Below, piece by piece: positions 55,381 to 63,537 of a stretch of DNA of 64,000 bases. Location of the stretch: contig NZ_JACJSA010000005.1 of assembly GCF_014697545.1 (NCBI RefSeq), positions 62,001 through 126,000 on the forward strand, given 5' to 3'. Below the pieces are notes generated by a model. That model was not told the DNA's origin. It did not search any database and saw nothing but the letters and a program-made list of their open reading frames with translations. Numbering within the stretch: position 1 is the stretch's first letter; the number at the start of each line of letters is the position of its first letter. This stretch comes from Oscillatoria sp. FACHB-1407. GTDB lineage: Bacteria > Cyanobacteriota > Cyanobacteriia > Elainellales > Elainellaceae. Both the position numbers and the translations under genes were made by a program.

Positions 55381-55959
55381 TCAAACGGATTTGGCATGAC
55401 TTAACAACATCTCTGGCAATTGCTCAAGGGTGCGTTGAAATGGAGTTGTGTCACCTAGACCCCGTGCTAATATCAATGCGCCTTGAATTTGTAGAATGGC
55501 ATTTTGAGCGCGAGTGCGGGCTTCTGATGGCTCAATTTCAGCGTCGATCAATACCTGCGCCAGTGCCTCAAGCCAACCGTTAAGAGCCGCCTTCACTTGC
55601 TGCTGAAACAGGGTGTGGGAGTCTCCCAGAGTGAGGACAGCCAGTAAGCAAGGAGTGTTGCCTTCGCTGTATAACCGATTAACCGTCGCACTCATGGTTT
55701 GGAGGCGATCGCCAGGTGAGCTATCCTGCTGTAGCGGCTCTATAATGTTTGCCTCCATCCACTGCTCCATATACTCCAGAACGGCTTGTGCCATTTCCTC
55801 TTTTCCACCTGGAAAATGGTGATACAGACTGGCTCTACCCAGGTCAGTCGCTTCTGAGATGCGGGTTAATGTTGCCCCCTCGTAGCCATACTGCCGAAAT
55901 AACCCTACAAGACGCTTAACCGTCTCTTCTCTGGATTTCGTTTGTTTTTTCTCAGGCAT
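55381..55959 (-). CDS. TetR/AcrR-family repressor
   Basis: About 192 residues. The N-terminal HTH (about 10-60) has VKRLVGLFRQYGYEGATLTR and ISEATDLGRASLYHHFPGGK, the classic TetR recognition-helix region (the YHHFPGGKEEM form found in LmrA/YxaF-like members). The C-terminal ligand domain is helical. The frame continues upstream to 56052, but that part is translated R1 repeat; the ATG at 55959 is preferred. A likely operator is at 56181-56195. The R1 copy at 55999-56100 lies in its leader, between promoter region and start. It converges with the receiver-kinase gene (16-bp gap). Confidence 0.9.
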   Translation of the reverse strand: MPEKKQTKSREETVKRLVGLFRQYGYEGATLTRISEATDLGRASLYHHFPGGKEEMAQAVLEYMEQWMEANIIEPLQQDSSPGDRLQTMSATVNRLYSEGNTPCLLAVLTLGDSHTLFQQQVKAALNGWLEALAQVLIDAEIEPSEARTRAQNAILQIQGALILARGLGDTTPFQRTLEQLPEMLLSHAKSV

Positions 55960-55998
55960 TGATTGATCCCTCTTTGGTTGAGGCTGTTGTGGGGTATG

Positions 55999-56100
55999 TA
56001 GCCGTAGCCACAGGCGATGGGGCGGAGGCGAGTCAGGAAGCCTCCCCAGCATCGGGTTTGAGTCATTGTCTTTGCCTTCAGCTTTCTGACCAAAGCTATA
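55999..56100 (-). repeat. R1 dispersed repeat copy in the TetR leader
   Basis: Reverse orientation: GTAGCCGTAGCCACAGGCGA ... GAGTCAGGAAGCCTCCCCAG ... CAGCTTTCTGACCAAAGCTATA. It lies 40 bp upstream of the TetR start, so the TetR transcript begins in or beyond it. Confidence 0.82.
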
Positions 56101-56180
56101 TCACGAGGAAGCCCAAGCCCTGTTTGAGGAGGGCATTGTGGAAGATTCACGCAAAGCATGGGGAGTTCTTCTATTACTAT

Positions 56181-56195
56181 ACCAAACGTTCGGTT
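56181..56195. promoter_or_regulatory. probable TetR operator/promoter region
   Basis: ACCAAACGTTCGGTT is a near-perfect palindrome centred on AACGTT, of the form typical for TetR-family operators. On the minus strand it sits between TTTACC (possible -35) and TATAGT (possible -10), upstream of the TetR gene. Autoregulation is inferred. Confidence 0.5.
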
Positions 56196-56205
56196 ATAGG
56201 GTAAA

Positions 56206-57303
56206 CTACTGCCGAACAGAGGGGGACAGGTCAAACGCCAATTGTACATAACGAACGGTTTTTGTGGGTTCTACCAACCCCGAAATCGTGATGCCCAAAA
56301 GCCGCACGGCTCGATCGTGCTCCAGGTGAGTGATGAGAAGTTCCTGGGCGATCGCCCTAATTTCGTCTGCTTTAGATAGCAGGGTGTTGACTGTGCGACT
56401 CCGGGTAATTTGTTGATAGTTTTCGTACTTCACCTTCAACGTCAGAGTATAGCCATAGCGACGGTGTTTATCCATCCGCTCCTGCACTTCTTCTGCAATC
56501 TGTTTGAGTTGATCACACATCAGGTCTACATCACTCAAATCCTCCGCAAACGATCGCTCTGCTCCAATGGATTTACGAATCCGGTTTGGGTTAACGGGGC
56601 GATCGTCCTGTGCTCTGGCAACGCGGTAATAGTAGTGTCCTGCTTTGCCAAAATGGTGAGTTAACGCCTCTTCTGACCACCGCTTTAAATCTGCTCCAAG
56701 GTGAATTCCCAAATCTTTCATTTTGGCGGCGGTTGCGGCTCCAACCCCATAGAACTTCTCAATGGGAAGTGCCTCAACAAATGCCTCCGCCCGGTCTGGA
56801 GCGATCAGGGTCAAACCATTGGGTTTGTTTAAGCCAGAGGCGATTTTAGCCAGAAATTTGTTGATGGAAACTCCTGCCGATGCAGTTAATTGGGTTTCCT
56901 GCACAATGGCTTGCTTAATCTCTGTAGCAATTGTGATAGCAAAGGGAATATCTCGTTTGTTTTGCGTGACATCTAGATAGGCTTCATCCAGTGATAGCGG
57001 TTCGATCAGATCCGTGTAGCGATGAAAGATCTCACGAATCTGTTGAGATACCGTTCGATAGACATCGAAGCGAGGTTTGACAAAGATGACATGAGGGCAG
57101 CGTTGTAACGCAACTCGTGACGGCATTGCCGAGTGAATGCCATAGTGACGTGCCTCATAACTGGCTGCGGCGACGGCTCCCCGCTGTTCGGGTGTGCCTC
57201 CTACGACGATGGGTTTGCCACGCAACTCTGGGCGATCGCGTTGCTCGACTGACGCAAAGAAGGCATCCATATCAACGTGAATGATTTTGCGGAGCGTAGA
57301 CAT
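56206..57303 (-). CDS. dinB: DNA polymerase IV (Y family)
   Basis: About 365 residues, translesion DNA polymerase. The start MSTLRKIIHVDMDAFFASVE has the first catalytic Asp residues (DMDAFFASVEQRD). GKPIVVGG, YEARHYGIHSAM and SLDEAYLDVT (second catalytic Asp-Glu) follow. The HhH region is FYGVGAATAAKMKDLGIHLG, and the little-finger domain begins near RKSIGAERSFAEDL. It has normal length but ends in SPSVRQ without an obvious clamp-binding motif at the C-terminus. The ATG at 57303 is chosen over a codon 21 bp upstream. No LexA-type box was identified in the leader. Confidence 0.95.
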   Translation of the reverse strand: MSTLRKIIHVDMDAFFASVEQRDRPELRGKPIVVGGTPEQRGAVAAASYEARHYGIHSAMPSRVALQRCPHVIFVKPRFDVYRTVSQQIREIFHRYTDLIEPLSLDEAYLDVTQNKRDIPFAITIATEIKQAIVQETQLTASAGVSINKFLAKIASGLNKPNGLTLIAPDRAEAFVEALPIEKFYGVGAATAAKMKDLGIHLGADLKRWSEEALTHHFGKAGHYYYRVARAQDDRPVNPNRIRKSIGAERSFAEDLSDVDLMCDQLKQIAEEVQERMDKHRRYGYTLTLKVKYENYQQITRSRTVNTLLSKADEIRAIAQELLITHLEHDRAVRLLGITISGLVEPTKTVRYVQLAFDLSPSVRQ

Positions 57304-57432
57304 CGCAGGCAACTCTATCAGCAACTCAACGGAATTGATTCACCTCATACTCCATTTCTATCGCATAGAGAGGCGATGTAGTAGAGGCACCTGGTTAAGT
57401 GGTTGCGATCGCTCGGTGTTGACCAGATGCAA

Positions 57433-58041
57433 TTAATTTGTAGGTTCATGGTTATCTCCATGATCTGTTGATTCTGGTCTTAATGGAAAGGCTAACCATA
57501 TCCAGACATAGAGTGCTGGTATGATCATGGGTGCCCAAACCATTGAAAATATAGCGGCTGCTCGTACTCCCAATAGGGGAAAGTTGCTACTCTGGGCGAT
57601 CGCACTACAAATTCCGGCGATCGCTTTGCGGCGAGGGTTGCGATAGAAGTAAACGGGCGGTCTTTCGAGTTGATACCTTTCTGCTTTCTGGATTGCGTTG
57701 AGCGATACTAACAAACCAGTTGCACCAAAAGCACCGGATGGAATGGTTAATATCAGTCCCCAGGGGGCAAAGGTTAATCCTGTGATCCAGTCTTCATATT
57801 GAGGAGCGTCTACGCAGGTATAAATCGTGATATCGACTGTGCAATTAAATTGCTCTGCCAGTTGCAATCCTGTTGCTCCTAGTAAGAGAGGTGCAAAAGC
57901 ATACAGAATGCAAAGCACTAGAAAGATGACATGCCAGGAGGCTGAGAGCGATCGTCGGATGGCGATCGCAGCCAGGGCAGGTGCAAAGAATAAAAAAGCT
58001 CCAATGCATAAGATAGAAAACAGATCTAACAAGTAGTGCAT
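57433..58041 (-). CDS. PspC-domain membrane protein
   Basis: About 202 residues. Three to four hydrophobic segments form the N-terminal half (LFSILCIGAFLFFAPALAAI; IFLVLCILYAFAPLLLGATG; FAPWGLILTIPSGAFGATG). The C-terminal PspC-like unit reads FYRNPRRKAIAGICSAIAQS, then LLGVRAAAIFSMVWAP and ALYVWIWLAFPL. PspC domains take part in envelope-stress signalling; the fusion to an unrelated membrane part is not something I can name. The start is at the ATG 58041; the longer frame runs into R1 sequence. It is divergent from the CPBP protease gene. Confidence 0.75.
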   Translation of the reverse strand: MHYLLDLFSILCIGAFLFFAPALAAIAIRRSLSASWHVIFLVLCILYAFAPLLLGATGLQLAEQFNCTVDITIYTCVDAPQYEDWITGLTFAPWGLILTIPSGAFGATGLLVSLNAIQKAERYQLERPPVYFYRNPRRKAIAGICSAIAQSSNFPLLGVRAAAIFSMVWAPMIIPALYVWIWLAFPLRPESTDHGDNHEPTN

Positions 58042-58065
58042 GATAGTTCGCTTGAAATCATGAAA

Positions 58066-58166
58066 TATAGCTTTGGTCAGCAAGCTGAAGGTAAAGGCAA
58101 TGGCTCAAACCCTGGGGAACGCTTTCTGACTTACCTCCACCCATCGAATAGGGCTACGGCTATACG
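58066..58166 (+). repeat. R1 dispersed repeat copy
   Basis: AATATAGCTTTGGTCAGCAA ... GGCTCAAACCCTGGGGAACG ... CTTTCTGACTTACCTCC ... GGGCTACGGCTATACG. It lies in the divergent region between the PspC-like and CPBP genes, 25 bp from the former. Confidence 0.82.
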
Positions 58167-58256
58167 ACCGAGTATGCCCAGCGGTTACCTGTCCTTACCT
58201 CTGAGGCGATCGCACTTATGCAATGCTGTTTGTCTGCCAAATACTTTCGCCAGGAG

Positions 58257-59057
58257 ATGAAGCCAATGGCAGTTCTAAAACAATTTGCGATTTTGTTTGT
58301 CTTGGGTAGTTTGGGAATCGTTCTGTTTGTGATGACATCTATTCCTGCCATTCAACAGCAGTTGGCTACCCTACCAGCAGAAGTCGCCGCACAAGTACCG
58401 CCCCTCTGGGTGATATTAATGCTGCAAGGAGTTCAGAATGCGATTTTGTTGGCGATCGCCATTCTCGTCGGCATTTTCTGCACCCGTCCGCTAGGCTTGC
58501 GCTCTCATCTGTTGGAGCGTTGGGTGTCCTATCCACCAAAATCAACGTCTTTTGCGACGGAAGTTAAATGGAGCTTGGGGCTTGGTGGAGTCACAACTGT
58601 AGTCATCCTGCTGGTGAATCGGCTAATGGAACCTGCCCTACCTCCAGCATTACAAGCTGCCAATCGAGGTGAGGCAAACTGGCTGAATACACTAACTGCA
58701 ATGCTGTACGGAGGCATCACCGAAGAGCTATTGATGCGCTGGGGTTTGATGTCGCTGCTGGCGTGGGCAGGCTGGAAGCTGTTGCAACGGAGAGCTACAT
58801 CACCCGGTGCGGCAATTTATTGGGGGGCGATCGCTCTGACGGCAGTTTTGTTTGGGTTATTGCACTTGCCATTCACGGCCACGATTGCGCCTATTACAAC
58901 CTGGGTGGTGATCCGTGCCGTTTTGCTCAATGGAATTGCTGGTCTTGCGTTTGGCTGGTTGTTCTGGCAATATTCCCTGGAAGCGGCAATGCTGGCTCAT
59001 ATTAGCTTTCATGCGTTGATCTTTGTTCTCAACCTGTTGCATGTGCAAGCGATTTAA
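58257..59057 (+). CDS. CPBP-family intramembrane metalloprotease
   Basis: About 266 residues with seven to eight membrane segments. The Rce1/CPBP motifs are present: motif 1 GGITEELLMRWGLMSLLAWA (double Glu and Arg), motif 2 AVLFGLLHLPFT (His) and motif 3 AMLAHISFHALIFVL (His). It should cleave prenylated or other membrane substrates, or modify bacteriocins; no such gene is adjacent. The ATG at 58257, three bases after CAGGAG, is preferred over the upstream codon at 58218. Confidence 0.88.
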   Translation: MKPMAVLKQFAILFVLGSLGIVLFVMTSIPAIQQQLATLPAEVAAQVPPLWVILMLQGVQNAILLAIAILVGIFCTRPLGLRSHLLERWVSYPPKSTSFATEVKWSLGLGGVTTVVILLVNRLMEPALPPALQAANRGEANWLNTLTAMLYGGITEELLMRWGLMSLLAWAGWKLLQRRATSPGAAIYWGAIALTAVLFGLLHLPFTATIAPITTWVVIRAVLLNGIAGLAFGWLFWQYSLEAAMLAHISFHALIFVLNLLHVQAI

Positions 59058-59161
59058 GACGATCAAACCCAGCACAGGCTGGATCAGAAGACCTGTGTAT
59101 CCACAATCGATTGACGATTAACTGTAGGATGATAAAAGCTTTGTTTTAGTGATAGCGTTCT

Positions 59162-60304
59162 GTGGCAAGCCCAACCCCTACCGATTCAAACTCTGTGCAA
59201 CCCCTGAAACAGACTCCGTTGTTTGATCTGTGTGTTGCCCTCAAAGCTCGAATGACCGCCTTTTCAGGCTGGGAGATGCCCGTTCAATTTGCTGGCATCA
59301 GTCAAGAACATCAAGCGGTACGACAACGAGCCGGGATGTTTGACATTTCTCATATGGGCAAATTTCAACTGCAAGGGGTGGATGTCATTCAGCAATTGCA
59401 ACGCCTCGTGCCCTCCAACCTCGATCGCCTGGAAGCAGGGCAAGCACAATATACGGTGTTGCTCAATTCGCAAGCGGGTATTGTGGATGACCTGATTGTT
59501 TACTACCAAGGCACTACCGCCACAGGTGAACAGCGAGTATTTCTTATCGTCAACGCAGCAACGACTGAAAAAGATAAAACATGGTTGCTGAGCCACCTGG
59601 ATACTGGGGCGATCGCCTTTGAGGATCTGTCTCCCACCAAAGTTTTGATTGCGATACAGGGACCAACCGCTGTTAAGACGCTGCAAGCGTTTGTTAAAGA
59701 AGATTTGACGGCAATCAAACGCTATTGCCATTTAGAGGGAACGGTGTTGGGACAACCTGGATTTCTGGCACGGACAGGCTACACCGGAGAAGATGGCTTT
59801 GAGGTGATGCTTGACCCAGAGGTGGGGCGAGAGTTGTGGCGATCGCTCGTAGATGCAGGAGTGGTTCCCTGTGGGCTGGGGGCACGCGATACACTGCGGT
59901 TAGAGGCAGCGATGGCGTTGTATGGTCAGGATATTGATGAAACCACCACTCCTTTAGAGGCAGGTTTGGGATGGCTGGTGCATTTGGATGAAAAGGGCGA
60001 TTTCATTGGGCGATCGGTGCTGGAACAGCAGAAGCAGGAAGGGGTTTCCCGCCGACTCGTGGGGTTACAGATGCAAGGACGCAACATTGCCCGTCATGAT
60101 TACCCCGTACTTCATACCGGGGCGATCGTTGGAGTGGTCACCAGTGGTACTTTAGCCCCTACGGTTGGACAACCAATCGCGTTAGGTTACGTTCCTACAG
60201 ACTTATCAAAACCGGGTCAGGCTTTGGAGGTTGAGATCCGGGGTAAAACCTATCCCGCTACGGTCGTTAAGCGACCGTTCTACAAAAGCCCACCCGTAGC
60301 GTAA
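59162..60304 (+). CDS. gcvT: aminomethyltransferase (glycine cleavage T protein)
   Basis: A 380-residue folate enzyme that takes the aminomethyl group from lipoyl H-protein, yielding ammonia and methylene-tetrahydrofolate. Motifs are FSGWEMPVQFAGISQEHQAV, MFDISHMGKF, CGLGARDTLRLEAAMALYGQ with the catalytic Asp, and the C-terminal KTYPATVVKRPFYK. The start is a GTG at 59162, giving MASPTPTDSNSVQPLKQTPLF; the first 15 residues are a variable leader. The length is normal. No gcvH or gcvP gene is near, and no glycine riboswitch was recognised in the 100-bp leader. Confidence 0.95.
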   Translation: MASPTPTDSNSVQPLKQTPLFDLCVALKARMTAFSGWEMPVQFAGISQEHQAVRQRAGMFDISHMGKFQLQGVDVIQQLQRLVPSNLDRLEAGQAQYTVLLNSQAGIVDDLIVYYQGTTATGEQRVFLIVNAATTEKDKTWLLSHLDTGAIAFEDLSPTKVLIAIQGPTAVKTLQAFVKEDLTAIKRYCHLEGTVLGQPGFLARTGYTGEDGFEVMLDPEVGRELWRSLVDAGVVPCGLGARDTLRLEAAMALYGQDIDETTTPLEAGLGWLVHLDEKGDFIGRSVLEQQKQEGVSRRLVGLQMQGRNIARHDYPVLHTGAIVGVVTSGTLAPTVGQPIALGYVPTDLSKPGQALEVEIRGKTYPATVVKRPFYKSPPVA

Positions 60305-60485
60305 TCTTGATTTTGAATTTTGGATTTGCGATTTTAGGTTGAGGATTACCTACTCAAAGTAGCCTTCAGCATCAAACCCATCACCTGAATTCGGGATCAA
60401 GGATTCTGACCTGGAAACCCCTGACTTTGGCGTGAGTTCACTGAAGGCTGCGAATGGGTTCACTCAATTCTTCACTTAGATCGAC

Positions 60486-60578
60486 GATAGCCACATTCGA
60501 TGGGACGAGTCAGAAAGCTCCCCTAGAATCCGAGTTTGAGCCATTGTCTTTGCCTTAAGCTTTCTGACCAAAGCTATA
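60486..60578 (-). repeat. R1 dispersed repeat copy joined to an R3 tail
   Basis: TCGACGATAGCCACATTCGA ... GAGTCAGAAAGCTCCCC ... AAGCTTTCTGACCAAAGCTATA, followed directly by AACTGTCTCGACAGTTGC (R3-type end, to 60602). It lies in the 300-bp gap between gcvT and the nonapeptide-repeat gene. The rest of that gap (60305-60485) includes an R2-like fragment (GAATTCGGGATCAAGGA, 60389) and no gene. Confidence 0.78.
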
Positions 60579-60607
60579 TTAACTGTCTCGACAGTTGCTA
60601 CATAACA

Positions 60608-60892
60608 CTACCTGACATACCATCCTGCACCAAATTGCAGCACACTTAAAACGCTGCCCGCACTGAACACCGACAACACACTGCCTGTGCTGAAAACGCT
60701 GAGAATGCTACCAGCACTACCAAAACTCAAAATGCTGCCCGCACTGCCGATGCTGAGGATACTGCCTGCACTACCGATGCTCAAAATGCTGCCAGTGCTG
60801 CCGATACTGAGAATGCTGCGATGACTGGCTCGACTGAGAATGCCTCGCCATGCTTCGATGAATTGCCCTCCCATTCTCTGCCTCCAAGCCAT
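60608..60892 (-). CDS. nonapeptide-repeat protein (SILSIGSAG repeats)
   Basis: A 94-residue protein. After a short N-terminus (MAWRQRMGGQFIEAWRGIL) come seven nine-residue units of the form S-I/V-L-S-I/F/V-G/F-S-A/T-G. The first unit is HRSILSIGSTG-like and the last VLSVLQFG. The 27-bp DNA units are diverged at third positions while the amino acids are kept, which argues for selection on the protein. A regular Ser/Gly/Ile repeat of this type could fold as a small beta solenoid. No signal peptide. Proteins with similar repeats are known to me from several phyla without function. Confidence 0.65.
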   Translation of the reverse strand: MAWRQRMGGQFIEAWRGILSRASHRSILSIGSTGSILSIGSAGSILSIGSAGSILSFGSAGSILSVFSTGSVLSVFSAGSVLSVLQFGAGWYVR

Positions 60893-60929
60893 TGAGGTTG
60901 CCGCAACTATAGAGCATCAATTCTAGAGT

Positions 60930-61045
60930 AGAAAGGGGAATGGGGAATAGGAAGAGACGCGATTGATCGCGTCTGCAAGGGAATGGGGAGTAGGAATGGG
61001 AAGAGGATTGATCGCGTCTGCAAGGGAATGGGGAATAGGGAATGG
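60930..61045. repeat. STRR-like heptamers with GACGCGAT palindromes
   Basis: Runs of GGGGAAT / GGGGAGT / AGGAATG heptamers interleaved with a 20-bp palindrome (AGACGCGAT tg ATCGCGTCT, 60954-60973) and a second partial copy, GATTGATCGCGTCTGCAAGG at about 61007-61026. The 60893-61400 gap holds this, an R2-like copy at 61139-61262, and the znuA promoter region, and no gene. Confidence 0.75.
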
Positions 61046-61138
61046 CGAGTGCGGAGTTAAGTTGATATGACCCATCTAGCCTTGCCCTTCCTCCCCTGAT
61101 TGACTGACAAAAGTTCTGAAACCCTTGATATTCCCTGT

Positions 61139-61262
61139 TGTGGCTGGCGGATGGAATTCGCGCCTATCCAATCGAAGTCCGCCGACGCGCACTGGATGCA
61201 TCCAGGTTTTCTGTAACCCGCGTCGGCGGGTTTTGCTCTTATAGCTGCGATTTCAATCGCCA
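61139..61262 (-). repeat. R2-like degenerate copy
   Basis: GAATTCGCGCCTATCC ... GAAGTCCGCCGACGCG ... ACCCGCGTCGGCGGGTTTTG ... ATAGCTGCGATTTCAATCGCC keeps the central motifs of R2 but lacks the ACGT ends. It sits 140-260 bp upstream of znuA. Confidence 0.6.
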
Positions 61263-61349
61263 AGCATCAAAGATTTGTCAGGCAGTCAGCTTCCTCCCTC
61301 CTCCAAATTTTTTAAGACAACTTGTACGAGGATTGCTGTAGAATAGCGA

Positions 61350-61365
61350 ACGATAATCATTCTCA
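61350..61365 (+). promoter_or_regulatory. Zur-like (Fur-family) operator upstream of znuA
   Basis: ACGATAATCATTCTCA, close to the dyad TGATAATNATTATCA recognised by Zur/Fur proteins. It lies 36 bp before the znuA start, where a zinc-loaded repressor would block transcription. Confirmation needs comparison with other zinc-regulated promoters in this genome. Confidence 0.65.
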
Positions 61366-61400
61366 GTCTCACCCACTGATTACATTGAGGATGTTCAACT

Positions 61401-62477
61401 ATGGTTCATCTCAAAACAGGGGTTCATTCCTCTAGTAGACCAGTTCGTCGGCTATCCGTGCTACTTGCGTCAGCGATCGCCCTGGGTCTAGGCAGTTGTG
61501 CTGCGGATACTTCAACCTCGACTTCTGAATCTCCTCAAGCTGAGACATCTCCTATTGAAACGGCTGAATTGCAGGTCGTGACAACATTTTTACCAATCAC
61601 TCAGTTTACGAAGGCAGTGGCAGGCGATCGCGCCGAGGTGACACAACTGCTACCGACGAATGTGGGACCACACGACTACCAGGCAACCCCAGAAGATGTC
61701 CAACGCCTAGCCCAGGCGGATGTGTTGGTGCAGAATGGCTTAGAAATGGAGCTATTTTTAGAAGATCTGGTTGATAACGCAGGAAATCCAGACTTACAAA
61801 TGGTTGATTCCAGTGAAGGCATTGCAACTATTGCAACGGAAGACGTTGAAGGACACGCCCATGAAAACGAAGACCATGGGCATGATCATGCTAACGAAGC
61901 GGAACACACCGACGGAGCGGAACACGCCGAAGCTGGACATCAGCACGGCGAATTTAACCCCCATGTTTGGCTTGACCCCAAACGGGCGATCGAGCAGGTT
62001 GAAAACATTCGGGATGGGTTAATTGCCGCTGATCCTGAAGGGGAAGCGGTTTACACTGCCAATGCAGCCACTTACATTCAGCAGTTGAAGGAACTCGACT
62101 CAGAAATTACAGCCATGCTGCAACCCTACGCCGGAAAGACTTTTGTTGCATTTCATGATTTTGCTCCCTACTTTGCTGAGAGCTATGGGCTAGACGCAGA
62201 ATTTTTAGTCGATGTCCCCGATGAAAACCCTTCGCCAGATGATGTCAAACGCATCTCAGATGAAGTGAAGGAATCCAGTCTCAAAACGATTCTGACGGAA
62301 CCACAAGCTGGAGAAGAGTCACTCGCGGCACTGGCGGAGGACTTAAATGTCACTGTGAGCATCTTTGACCCGATGGAGACGGGTGATGCCGAAGCTATTG
62401 AACCGGAATATTATTTAACGGTTATGCGCCAGAATGCTCAGAGTTTGATCGCAGCCTTTAGCGGCTCACCAGAGTAA
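61401..62477 (+). CDS. znuA: zinc ABC transporter substrate-binding lipoprotein
   Basis: A 358-residue periplasmic zinc-binding protein of the cluster A-I family. The lipobox is in IALGLGSC. Zn ligands are visible as His in NVGPHDYQ, His in FNPHVWLDP, His in VAFHDFAPYFAESYG and Asp in the C-terminal lobe. A His/Asp/Glu-rich loop (HENEDHGHDHANEAEHTDG) lies at about 152-180, typical of ZnuA and absent from manganese homologues. A Zur-like box sits 36 bp upstream, which supports zinc rather than manganese. ZnuC follows after 252 bp of STRR-containing spacer. Confidence 0.93.
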   Translation: MVHLKTGVHSSSRPVRRLSVLLASAIALGLGSCAADTSTSTSESPQAETSPIETAELQVVTTFLPITQFTKAVAGDRAEVTQLLPTNVGPHDYQATPEDVQRLAQADVLVQNGLEMELFLEDLVDNAGNPDLQMVDSSEGIATIATEDVEGHAHENEDHGHDHANEAEHTDGAEHAEAGHQHGEFNPHVWLDPKRAIEQVENIRDGLIAADPEGEAVYTANAATYIQQLKELDSEITAMLQPYAGKTFVAFHDFAPYFAESYGLDAEFLVDVPDENPSPDDVKRISDEVKESSLKTILTEPQAGEESLAALAEDLNVTVSIFDPMETGDAEAIEPEYYLTVMRQNAQSLIAAFSGSPE

Positions 62478-62729
62478 GGGGGGAATAGGGAGTAGGGAGT
62501 AGGGAGTGGGGAATAGGAAGTAGGGTGTGGTCAACTGGTTCGTGACTCTCAGCTACTGACCATTGACCATTGACCATTAACTACTGACCATTGACCATTG
62601 ACCATCAACGAAATTCCACCTCAGCGCACTAACCAACTGCCTTTATCTCTTACCCCTGCCCCATTGTCCCATGGGTAAACCTGTCGAACCCCTACCTTCT
62701 ATCGTTACTCATTACTGACGAGGTATTGA
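62478..62729. repeat. STRR-like spacer between znuA and znuC
   Basis: Starts with GGGGAATAGGGAGTAGGGAG heptamers (62478-62526), then ATTGACCATTGACCATTGACC-type 7-mers (TGACCAT, 62557-62604). The remaining 100 bp are CT-rich without a recognised feature. No gene. Confidence 0.8.
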
Positions 62730-63494
62730 TTGAGAGAAACCGTACTCACCGTTGAGCAATTAACCGTCTATCGAGAAACCTACGCGGCGGTAAAGAATGT
62801 GTCGTTTTCACTAGAAGCGGGAACGGACACAGCGATCGTGGGTCCAAACGGTGCGGGTAAAAGTACACTGGTTCAGGCGATTCTGGGAATTCTACCGCGT
62901 CAGTCAGGGGATGTTTTTATCCTGGGTCAACCGCTCAGTCGTACGGGTTCCCTCCCTCGCTCTATTCGTCAGCAGATTGCTTATCTGCCCCAAAACTTCC
63001 TGTTCGATCGCCGCATTCCCATCACGGTCGAAGAACTTGTCGGGTTGGGGTGGGATCGTCTGGGTTTTCAACTTCCCTGGACAAACTCCAGAAAACGGCG
63101 TCATGCGATTCGAGAAGCATTGTCAAGAGTGGATGTAAACCATCTCCGCCATCAGCCAATTAGTGGGCTTTCAGGCGGTGAAACAAAGCGAGTTTTGCTG
63201 GCGTATTGTCTGGTGCATCCGCGCAGGTTGCTCATTCTTGATGAGGCTCCTGCTGGCTTGGATATGCGCGGCGAATCTGAGTTTTATCAACTGCTGTATC
63301 AACTCAAGCATGAGCAAGGCTGGGCAATTTTGCAAATTTCTCATGATTTAGAGATGGTGCGACGACATTGCGATCGCGTCCTATGCCTCAATCAAACCTT
63401 ACTATGTCAAGGCATTCCAGAAGTAACACTCTCCCCCGATAATCTCTCCTCGGCTTATGGGTCTGAGTTTGTTCGATATCAACATCATCATTGA
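62730..63494 (+). CDS. znuC: zinc ABC transporter ATP-binding protein
   Basis: A 254-residue ABC ATPase: Walker A GPNGAGKST (about 37-45), Q-loop in YLPQNF, signature LSGGE in ISGLSGGETKRV, Walker B LLILDEAPAGLD and H-loop in ISHDLEMV. The C-terminus ends in RYQHHH, a His-rich end seen in some metal transporters. The start is a TTG at 62730 (MRETVLTVEQLTVYRE). The membrane partner ZnuB is expected next, but after 63494 an S23-type gene lies on the other strand. A start codon on the plus strand appears only at the very end of the window (63982). Confidence 0.93.
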   Translation: MRETVLTVEQLTVYRETYAAVKNVSFSLEAGTDTAIVGPNGAGKSTLVQAILGILPRQSGDVFILGQPLSRTGSLPRSIRQQIAYLPQNFLFDRRIPITVEELVGLGWDRLGFQLPWTNSRKRRHAIREALSRVDVNHLRHQPISGLSGGETKRVLLAYCLVHPRRLLILDEAPAGLDMRGESEFYQLLYQLKHEQGWAILQISHDLEMVRRHCDRVLCLNQTLLCQGIPEVTLSPDNLSSAYGSEFVRYQHHH

Positions 63495-63537
63495 AAGGGG
63501 AGTAGGGAGTAGGGAGTGGAGAGTGGGCAGAAGTATA

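Noticed and set aside
59097-59105. Possible DnaA box (GTATCCACA)
   Set aside because: Single imperfect box with no cluster, AT-rich unwinding region or dnaA/dnaN gene nearby.
59058-59161. Glycine riboswitch ahead of gcvT
   Set aside because: The 104-bp leader lacks the conserved purine-rich cores and tandem aptamer arrangement.
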